Shown: positions 57,954-64,000 of the stretch, piece after piece | How positions within the stretch are numbered: the first letter of the stretch is position 1 | Layout of the letters: each line of letters starts with the position of its first letter | Assembly: GCF_009711125.1 (NCBI RefSeq) | Contig: NZ_WMIB01000001.1 | Span: 496,001-560,000 of the forward strand | Origin: Metabacillus mangrovi | GTDB lineage: Bacteria; Bacillota; Bacilli; Bacillales; Bacillaceae | Reading direction: 5' to 3' | DNA length: 64,000 nt | Notes under the pieces: model-generated | Told to the model about the DNA's origin: nothing | Database searches by the model: none | Seen by the model: the letters and a program-made list of their open reading frames with translations, nothing else | Made by a program: the position numbers and the translations under genes

Positions 57954-59846
57954 TTATGCCCTTTTTTCTTTTATTGGTGTCATTCGTTTAATAGCGGCAA
58001 CGGTTTGTTCAACCGTCATGCCGATTTCTTCAAGAAGCTTTGTCACACTGCCATGCTCGATGAAGGTATCAGGTATTCCCATTCTTTCAATCACACTGTG
58101 GTGGTATCTGCGGTCGTGCGCAAATTCCATCACTGCACTTCCAAAGCCTCCCTGCAGGACAGCTTCTTCGATGGTCAGGATCGGGATATTCTTCATGAAT
58201 AGTTCTTCAAGCATGCTCTCATCCATCGGCTTGATAAAGCGGGCATTTACCACCTTAACAGAAATGTTCTGTTTTTCAAGGAGTGCTGCCGCTTCCATGG
58301 CCATGCCGATCGTCGTTCCGAAGGTCAGGATAGCTGCGTCGCTGCCTTCCTTCAGCACTTCCCATGAGCCGATCGGGATCTGCTTCAATTCCTCATCCAT
58401 CTCAACTCCAAGACCGTTTCCGCGCGGATACCGCATGGCAATCGGTCCGCCATCATACTTCAGTGCCGTATTGACCATGTGCTGTCCTTCATTCTCATCC
58501 TTCGGCATCATCATCACCATGTTCGGAAGGTGCCTCATGAAGGCGATATCAAATACGCCCTGGTGTGTTTCTCCGTCAGCCCCTACCAGACCTGCACGGT
58601 CGATCCCGAAGAAAACATTCAGGTTTTGGCGGCATACATCATGGACGACCTGGTCGTATGCTCTTTGAAGGAAGGTTGAATAGATGGCGAGGAACGGCTT
58701 CATATTCTGAGCCGCGAGCCCTGCTGCCATTGTAGTGGCATGCTGTTCGGCGATTCCCACATCAAACATTCTGTCAGGAAATTCTTCTGCAAAACCGAGC
58801 AATTTGGAGCCGACAGGCATCGCCGGTGTTACAGCGACGACCCTACTGTCCTCTCTTGCGATTTTGCGGACCGTTTCACTGACAAGTCCGCTCCATGAAG
58901 GGGCTGAAATGACCGGCTTCACAAAATCACCTGTATCAATCTTATAAGCCGGAGTCCCGTGCCAGTTGCCTAATTTATCGTCTTCAGCCGGAGAATAGCC
59001 TTTTCCTTTTTTCGTGATGACGTGCATGAGAACCGGACCTTTCGTCTTCTTCGCATAGCGGAGATTCTCAAGAAGGTCTTCATAGCTGTGCCCATCGATC
59101 GGTCCAAGATAGGTAAACCCAAGCTCTTCGAAAAAGACGCCGGATACAAGCAGATATTTCAGGCTGTCTTTGACCCGTTCTGCTGTTGAGGCCAGTGCGC
59201 CTCCTACTGCAGGAATTTTCTTGAGAAGCATCTCCAGTTCGTCTTTCACCCATTGGTATTTGCCTGCAGTACGCAGCCGCCCAAGGACGGAATGAAGGGC
59301 TCCGACGTTCGGTGCGATGGACATCTCATTATCATTTAAGATCACGATCATATCTTTTTGTTCATGGCCGATATGATTGAGAGCCTCAAGCGCCATTCCG
59401 CCTGTAAGGGCTCCGTCTCCGATGATCGGGATGATGGTCTCATCGGTTTTTTTCAGATCCCTGGCGATCACCATCCCCATCGCACCGGATAGAGAGGTTG
59501 AGCTGTGTCCGGTCTCCCACACATCATGCTCACTTTCACTTCTTTTCGGAAAACCGCACAATCCCTTGTATTTTCTGAGTGTGTCAAATTCCCCCGCACG
59601 GCCTGTAAGAATCTTGTGAACGTAAGATTGGTGCCCGACATCCCATAAGAACTTATCCTTAGGGCTGTCAAAAACTTTGTGAAGGGCAACCGTTAACTCC
59701 ACAACCCCGAGGTTTGGACCGATATGCCCGCCGGTCGCTGCCAGTTTTTCGATGAGGAACTTCCGTATATCCGCACTGAGCTGCTCAAGTTCTTTGTTTG
59801 AAAGCTTTTTAAGGAACCGTGGATTTTTAATTGTTTCAAGATCCAT
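57954..59846 (-). CDS. dxs: 1-deoxy-D-xylulose-5-phosphate synthase
   Basis: About 630 residues, transketolase family. [16 protein letters not shown] and a ThDP-binding [16 protein letters not shown]...LNDNEMSI are present. It condenses pyruvate and glyceraldehyde-3-phosphate in the first step of the MEP isoprenoid pathway, supplying IspA, encoded upstream. I prefer ATG 59846 (AGTGAG upstream); a GTG nine bases earlier is possible. The 330-bp gap to ispA holds a terminator and a TATAAT (60137-60142, minus) that could be its -10. Confidence 0.95.
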   Translation of the reverse strand: MDLETIKNPRFLKKLSNKELEQLSADIRKFLIEKLAATGGHIGPNLGVVELTVALHKVFDSPKDKFLWDVGHQSYVHKILTGRAGEFDTLRKYKGLCGFPKRSESEHDVWETGHSSTSLSGAMGMVIARDLKKTDETIIPIIGDGALTGGMALEALNHIGHEQKDMIVILNDNEMSIAPNVGALHSVLGRLRTAGKYQWVKDELEMLLKKIPAVGGALASTAERVKDSLKYLLVSGVFFEELGFTYLGPIDGHSYEDLLENLRYAKKTKGPVLMHVITKKGKGYSPAEDDKLGNWHGTPAYKIDTGDFVKPVISAPSWSGLVSETVRKIAREDSRVVAVTPAMPVGSKLLGFAEEFPDRMFDVGIAEQHATTMAAGLAAQNMKPFLAIYSTFLQRAYDQVVHDVCRQNLNVFFGIDRAGLVGADGETHQGVFDIAFMRHLPNMVMMMPKDENEGQHMVNTALKYDGGPIAMRYPRGNGLGVEMDEELKQIPIGSWEVLKEGSDAAILTFGTTIGMAMEAAALLEKQNISVKVVNARFIKPMDESMLEELFMKNIPILTIEEAVLQGGFGSAVMEFAHDRRYHHSVIERMGIPDTFIEHGSVTKLLEEIGMTVEQTVAAIKRMTPIKEKRA

Positions 59847-60054
59847 ATGGATCACTCACTTTCGGTAGTTTCTGAATTAGTGTGTATTTTACCCTTTATC
59901 CTATATTCTCCATGTTAAACTACTTTTACCGGAATGAAAATGTTTAAGGAGCCTGACTCATTATAACAGGGTCCCGTACTATTTCAATAAAATGCCGGTA
60001 CTTCTTCAGAAGGACGCCTGCAGCCGGTCATTACACTGCAGCTGATCCGCCGAA

Positions 60055-60088
60055 TAAAGAAAAACCGCTAGCACAAAAGTGTTAACGG
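60055..60088 (-). terminator. Terminator-like hairpin between ispA and dxs
   Basis: CCGTTAACAC pairs with GTGCTAGCGG (one mismatch, one G-U) over TTTT and is followed by TTTTTCTTT on the minus strand. A second inverted repeat (ATATCC(C)TAAA with TTTAGGATAT) lies at about 60103-60139. Confidence 0.6.
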
Positions 60089-60178
60089 CTGTTAAAGAGC
60101 ATTGTATATCCCTAAACAACCTTTTTTATTTAGGATATTATAGCACAAAAAATTAATTCAGGCTCTTTTTCCTATTCT

Positions 60179-61063
60179 TCAGGATTCTCTAAGCGCAATC
60201 AGGTCGGTCAGGTCATACAGGAAGGAGTGGCTCAGCTGCATCTCCTGAAGCTTTGCTTTAGCCGCTTCAATATGCGAAACAAGCTTATCCTTTGCCCCTT
60301 CTGCAGTCAGAAGCGACGGATAGGTTGTTTTTCCGTTGGCCGTATCAGAACCTACAGGCTTTCCGATTTTTTCCTGGTTGCCTTCTATGTCTAAAATATC
60401 ATCTCTGATCTGGAACGCCAGACCGATATGCTGCCCGAACTCCCTCATGCTGTCAATTGCATCTTCACTGGCTTCCGCTAAAATCGCACCGGCCACCAGG
60501 CTGTATGTTAATAGCTTTCCGGTCTTATGTATATGGATGTATTCCAGTTCAGAAAGGGTCAAATCCTTCCCTTCCCCCTCCATGTCAGCAGCCTGTCCGC
60601 CAGCCATTCCTTCAGCTCCGGATGCATTCACCAACTCTTCGATCAGGAGGAGCTTTTGCTCAGCTGTAATGGAATTCTGGGACAGAATGGCCTGGAAGCT
60701 GTGGGTCAGCAGACCGTCACCGGCAAGGACCGCCATGGCTTCACCGAACACTTTGTGGTTGGTCGGTTTTCCTCTGCGCAAATCATCATCATCCATGCAT
60801 GGAAGGTCATCATGGATCAGCGAATACGTATGAATCATTTCTACTGCACAAGCAGCCGGCAGACCTAATGCTTCGTCCTTCCCGAATGCCTTCAGGCAAG
60901 CCAGCACGAGAATCGGCCTGAGCCGCTTTCCTCCCGCATTGAGTGAGTAGAGCATGGATTCCTTCAGCGCTTCAGGAGCATGAAGGTTTTCGATGCAGCG
61001 GGGCAGCTCTGCTTCGACCTGTTTTTTTCTTGAGTTCATAAAATCCTGGAATGTTTCGGTCAA
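60179..61063 (-). CDS. ispA: Farnesyl diphosphate synthase
   Basis: About 294 residues, polyprenyl synthase fold. GGKRLRP, the first Asp-rich motif DDLPCMDDDDLRRGKPTNH, and the second FQIRDDILD are all present. It makes geranyl and farnesyl diphosphate. The TTG at 61061-61063 lies directly after AGGAGGAAGAATAAG and one base past the xseB stop, so it is the likely start. A longer reading would overlap xseB by 16 codons. Confidence 0.94.
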   Translation of the reverse strand: MTETFQDFMNSRKKQVEAELPRCIENLHAPEALKESMLYSLNAGGKRLRPILVLACLKAFGKDEALGLPAACAVEMIHTYSLIHDDLPCMDDDDLRRGKPTNHKVFGEAMAVLAGDGLLTHSFQAILSQNSITAEQKLLLIEELVNASGAEGMAGGQAADMEGEGKDLTLSELEYIHIHKTGKLLTYSLVAGAILAEASEDAIDSMREFGQHIGLAFQIRDDILDIEGNQEKIGKPVGSDTANGKTTYPSLLTAEGAKDKLVSHIEAAKAKLQEMQLSHSFLYDLTDLIALRES

Positions 61064-61064
61064 C

Positions 61065-61310
61065 TTATTCTTCCTCCTGAACGGTAAATGGCTCAAGCTC
61101 TCCGTTTTCACCCAGGATGTAGTCCATTTGCTTTTCTACTCTCTGCAGCTTATCATGGCAAAGCTTGGAGAGCTTCATGCCTTCCTGGAAAAACCCGATG
61201 GCCTGTTCAAGAGGAACATCTCCCTGTTCAAGCTTTCCGACAATCTCGTCAAGCTTTCCCATTGCCTCTTCAAATGTCAATTCATTCTCCGCGGTCTTCT
61301 TACTGCTCAT
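61065..61310 (-). CDS. xseB: Exodeoxyribonuclease VII small subunit
   Basis: About 81 residues, mainly helical and acidic ([34 protein letters not shown] region). It binds XseA to form exonuclease VII. ATG 61310 follows GGTGGAG. It overlaps the end of xseA by 11 bp and is followed at once by ispA. Confidence 0.93.
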   Translation of the reverse strand: MSSKKTAENELTFEEAMGKLDEIVGKLEQGDVPLEQAIGFFQEGMKLSKLCHDKLQRVEKQMDYILGENGELEPFTVQEEE

Positions 61311-62652
61311 GATCCATCTCCACCTTCTCTCTGACTTCGCAAATAAGGGCACCGTCCTGCAGCCGGACCCTCAGTTCGTCTCCTGGAGCTGCGTCGCCGA
61401 TCGTTTTTACAAGCTCCTCTTCTTTGTACACGAGGCTGTATCCCCGCTCCATGATTTTCAGGGGATTCAAGGCGTTCAGCTTTTCAAGGGAATGGGAAAA
61501 TTCTCGTTGTTTAACTGACAGAACCTGTCCCATCTCCCGTTTAAGGCTTTTTTGGACCTGTTCGTACCTCTGAACGGCTGCCTTTGCCTGCGCACGAGGA
61601 TGCACCCGTTCAAGCCGCCTTGCTTTCGTTTGGAAATGTTCTTTCTTTGCTTCAAGGGTCCGTTTCATTTCCTTCCGCAGACTTTCAAGAAGCTGATCAA
61701 GCATTTGCTCCTTCTGTTCATAAAGCTGTTTCGGATAACGGAAAGCATATGAACGTTCATACCCTTTAAGCCGTTCTTTATCTTTTGTCAGCTTTTCCTG
61801 CATGGAGCGTAAAATACGGCCCTTCCGCTCAGCTGTTTTTTCAAGCAAATCCGCAAAGTGCGGAACGGCAAGCTCCGCGGCCCCGGTCGGTGTAGGCGCT
61901 CTGAGATCCGCTGCAAAGTCTGCAATCGTATAGTCTGTTTCATGGCCGACAGCCGATATGACTGGTATATCTGAATCAAAAATAGCCCTCGCGACTGCCT
62001 CTTCATTAAAAGCCCAGAGCTCCTCGATTGAACCGCCGCCTCTTCCAACAATCAGTGTGTCTATGGACCCGTGGCTGTTCGCCTTTTTAATGGATGACGC
62101 AACAGATTGGCCGGCATTCATCCCCTGAACCAAGGCCGGGAAAATAATGACTTTTGCCAGTGGATATCTGCGCTTTATCGTAATGAGGATATCCCGCACT
62201 GCAGCACCTGTCGGGGACGTCACCACCCCGATGGTCTGCGGAAAAGCCGGAACCGGTTTTTTATGACGGTCGTCAAAAAGGCCTTCCTTCTGAAGGTTTT
62301 TCTTCAGCTCCTCATAGGCAAGGTAAAGGCTGCCAATTCCATCAGGCTGCATTTCCTTTGCATAAATCTGATACTGGCCGCTTTGTTCATATACACTGAT
62401 TTCGCCTCTTAAAAGAACCTTCATCCCGTTCTCCGGGCGGAACTTCATCCCTTTATTCTGGGAGGCAAACATGACTCCAAGAATTCTGGACTGCTCATCT
62501 TTCAGAGTAAAATAAAGGTGGCCTCTTGAATGCAGTTTGACATTGGACAGCTCACCTTTTACCCAGATGTCAGTAAGATGGGGATCCACGTCAAACTTCC
62601 GTTTTATGTACTTTGTCAGTGCTGTGACCGTAACATGTTTAATTTCACTCAA
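61300..62652 (-). CDS. xseA: Exodeoxyribonuclease VII large subunit
   Basis: 450 residues. An N-terminal OB fold ([22 protein letters not shown]) precedes the catalytic core ([53 protein letters not shown]) and a long C-terminal helical region. It degrades single-stranded DNA to short oligonucleotides. The start is TTG 62650-62652 after GGAGGA. It forms a tight operon with folD, xseB and ispA. Confidence 0.95.
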   Translation of the reverse strand: MSEIKHVTVTALTKYIKRKFDVDPHLTDIWVKGELSNVKLHSRGHLYFTLKDEQSRILGVMFASQNKGMKFRPENGMKVLLRGEISVYEQSGQYQIYAKEMQPDGIGSLYLAYEELKKNLQKEGLFDDRHKKPVPAFPQTIGVVTSPTGAAVRDILITIKRRYPLAKVIIFPALVQGMNAGQSVASSIKKANSHGSIDTLIVGRGGGSIEELWAFNEEAVARAIFDSDIPVISAVGHETDYTIADFAADLRAPTPTGAAELAVPHFADLLEKTAERKGRILRSMQEKLTKDKERLKGYERSYAFRYPKQLYEQKEQMLDQLLESLRKEMKRTLEAKKEHFQTKARRLERVHPRAQAKAAVQRYEQVQKSLKREMGQVLSVKQREFSHSLEKLNALNPLKIMERGYSLVYKEEELVKTIGDAAPGDELRVRLQDGALICEVREKVEMDHEQ

Positions 62653-62672
62653 AACCCGCGCTCCTCCTTTCC

Positions 62673-63542
62673 TTAGCTTTGGGAGCCCGTCTCTAGCAGG
62701 GTATTCCTTGCTGCCTCCACTGTGTTCTGCGCAAGCATGGTGATCGTCATAGGCCCTACCCCGCCCGGCACAGGCGTCAGGAAAGAAGCAACCTCCATCG
62801 CTTCATCAAAAGCAACATCCCCGCACAGTTTTCCTTGGCTGTTCCGGTTCATGCCTACATCGATTACAACCGCTCCGGGTTTAATATCCTTCCCGGTAAT
62901 CAGGTTCTCTTTCCCCGCTGCAGCAATGAGAATGTCTGCCTGTTTTGTGATTTCAGATAGGTTCCCGGTCTTAGAATGGCAATACGTGACTGTGGCGTTC
63001 TCCCTTAGCAGAAGCTGTCCTGCCGGTTTGCCCACGATGTTGCTGCGTCCGACAACAACTGCATGCTTGCCTGAGGGATCGATTCCTTTGATACGAAGCA
63101 TTTCCAATATGCCTGCAGGCGTACAAGACAGGAAAGCTTTTTGGCCTGTCAGCATTCTGCCCAGGTTCACCGGATGGAATCCGTCTACATCCTTCTCCGG
63201 GGAGATCTTCTCGATGACAGCTGTCTCGCTGATCTGCGCAGGTAAAGGCAGCTGAACAAGAATTCCATGAAAAACCGGATTTTCGTTGTAGGAGCCGATG
63301 ACTTTCAGCAGTTCTTCCTCTGTCATGGATTCCGGAAAACGTTCCAGCTTAAAATGGACACCGATTTCTTCCGACGCTTTTTGTTTGCCTTTTATGTAGG
63401 AGAGGGAAGCAGGGCTGTCCCCGACAAGAATAATGACAAGTCCCGGATGAACCCCTTTTTCTTTCAGTTCTTTTACTTCTTCTGCAAGCCTTGCCCTTGT
63501 CTGCTTCGCAATCTCAGTACCGCTTATGATTTCTGCCGTCAC
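62673..63542 (-). CDS. folD: Bifunctional methylenetetrahydrofolate dehydrogenase/cyclohydrolase
   Basis: About 289 residues. [14 protein letters not shown] contains the catalytic Lys, QLPLPAQI and [14 protein letters not shown] form the folate site, and [14 protein letters not shown] is the NADP site. It interconverts methylene- and formyl-tetrahydrofolate. The GTG at 63540-63542 lies 7 bp after GGAGGA and gives the family-typical N-terminus. It follows nusB by 20 bp. Confidence 0.95.
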   Translation of the reverse strand: MTAEIISGTEIAKQTRARLAEEVKELKEKGVHPGLVIILVGDSPASLSYIKGKQKASEEIGVHFKLERFPESMTEEELLKVIGSYNENPVFHGILVQLPLPAQISETAVIEKISPEKDVDGFHPVNLGRMLTGQKAFLSCTPAGILEMLRIKGIDPSGKHAVVVGRSNIVGKPAGQLLLRENATVTYCHSKTGNLSEITKQADILIAAAGKENLITGKDIKPGAVVIDVGMNRNSQGKLCGDVAFDEAMEVASFLTPVPGGVGPMTITMLAQNTVEAARNTLLETGSQS

Positions 63543-63562
63543 AATGCATTCCTCCAAACAGT

Positions 63563-63958
63563 TTAAATGGTTTCGATGTCTTTCTTGATGTTAGAAAGTA
63601 CCCCATTTACAAAACGGCTCGAATGGTCGTCCCCGAAAGCCTTTGCAAGCTCAATCGCTTCATCAATCGAAACAGAAACCGGAATCTCTTTTTCGTACTT
63701 CATCTCATATGAAGCAAGGCGCAGGATTCCCCGGTCTACATTTGCCAGCCGCTCAAGCTTCCATTTTACTAAGTGAGGCTTGATCAGTTCGTCGATTTCT
63801 TCCAGATGATTGATTGTACCTGTTACCAGCCCTCTTGCAAACGAATCCACTTCTTCTTCATCAAAAGCATGCTGCAGCGCATCCTCTGTTTCAATCTGGC
63901 TGACATCAATTTGAAATAGGGCCTGCAATGCTTTTTCCCTGGCTGCTCTTCTGTTCAT
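63563..63958 (-). CDS. nusB: Transcription antitermination factor NusB
   Basis: 131 residues, all-helical NusB fold (RRAAREKALQALFQIDVS at the N-terminus; SIDEAIELAKAFGDDHSSRFVNGVL at the C-terminus). With NusE it binds boxA and assists rRNA transcription. AAAGGAG precedes the ATG. Sequence to the right (63959-64000) holds only its ribosome binding site and spacer. Confidence 0.95.
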   Translation of the reverse strand: MNRRAAREKALQALFQIDVSQIETEDALQHAFDEEEVDSFARGLVTGTINHLEEIDELIKPHLVKWKLERLANVDRGILRLASYEMKYEKEIPVSVSIDEAIELAKAFGDDHSSRFVNGVLSNIKKDIETI

Positions 63959-64000
63959 TCTCTCTTACTCCTTTAATTTCCTTTTAGTTTCATTGTATCC

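Overview
The window is a chromosomal segment of a spore-forming, low-to-mid G+C Gram-positive bacterium of the Bacillaceae. Gene order follows the Bacillus subtilis yqj-spo0A-folD region (yqjQ/yqjP, proI, namA, rnz, zwf, gndA, dinB, yqjE-yqjD-mce, yqjA, artPQR, brxB, bkd operon, yqiK, spo0A, spoIVB, recN, ahrC, yqxC, dxs, ispA, xseB, xseA, folD, nusB). It is not B. subtilis itself: it carries glcU-gdh, mutA-mutB-meaB, collagen-like surface proteins and large intergenic repeat arrays at this locus. I cannot name the species from sequence alone. No rRNA, tRNA, CRISPR, prophage or transposase gene was seen.

Layout. 1-7.9 kb: yqjP-yqjQ, a proline T-box with proI, a quinone-reductase-like gene, a RocB-like hydrolase and namA. 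7.9-12.5 kb: two spore-surface-like proteins with a shared N-terminal domain and collagen stalk, one ending in a YVTN beta-propeller, the other in a BclA-C-like domain plus beta-helix. 12.6-22.8 kb: a GH73 hydrolase, L33, RNase Z, zwf, a cyclase-family enzyme, gdh-glcU, gndA, DNA polymerase IV and a CheW protein, so glucose oxidation genes are concentrated here. 22.8-24.4 kb: an unusual nucleotidyltransferase / Clp-N-GNAT pair. 24.6-37.8 kb: peptidase, methylmalonyl-CoA pathway genes (yqjD, mce, mutA, mutB, meaB) surrounding prli42, an L,D-transpeptidase, yqjA, the arginine ABC transporter and brxB. 37.9-49.6 kb: bmrU and the complete branched-chain keto acid operon ptb-bcd-buk-lpdV-bkdAA-bkdAB-bkdB with its sigma-54 activator BkdR. 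Together these genes degrade Val/Ile/Leu to acyl-CoAs, and propionyl-CoA can pass through methylmalonyl-CoA to succinyl-CoA. 49.6-54.3 kb: yqiK and the sporulation genes spo0A and spoIVB. 54.8-64 kb: the recN-ahrC-yqxC-dxs-ispA-xseB-xseA-folD-nusB housekeeping run.

The most unusual structure is a set of five intergenic arrays (about 4.49-5.03, 18.93-19.31, 24.42-24.53, 38.86-38.97 and 52.29-52.96 kb). Each is built from a short core word repeated every 18-21 bp. The three large arrays have different core words or orientations but the same higher-order unit: four 21-bp steps plus one 18-bp step, 102 bp in all. All lie at the 3' side of genes, usually just beyond a terminator. I do not recognise this as a named element class. 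Other regulatory signals found by eye are a sigma-54 promoter with TGCAA-N4-TTGCA operators for the bkd operon, 0A boxes before spo0A, a sigma-F/G-like promoter before spoIVB, and a hairpin that covers the ribosome binding site of the L,D-transpeptidase gene.
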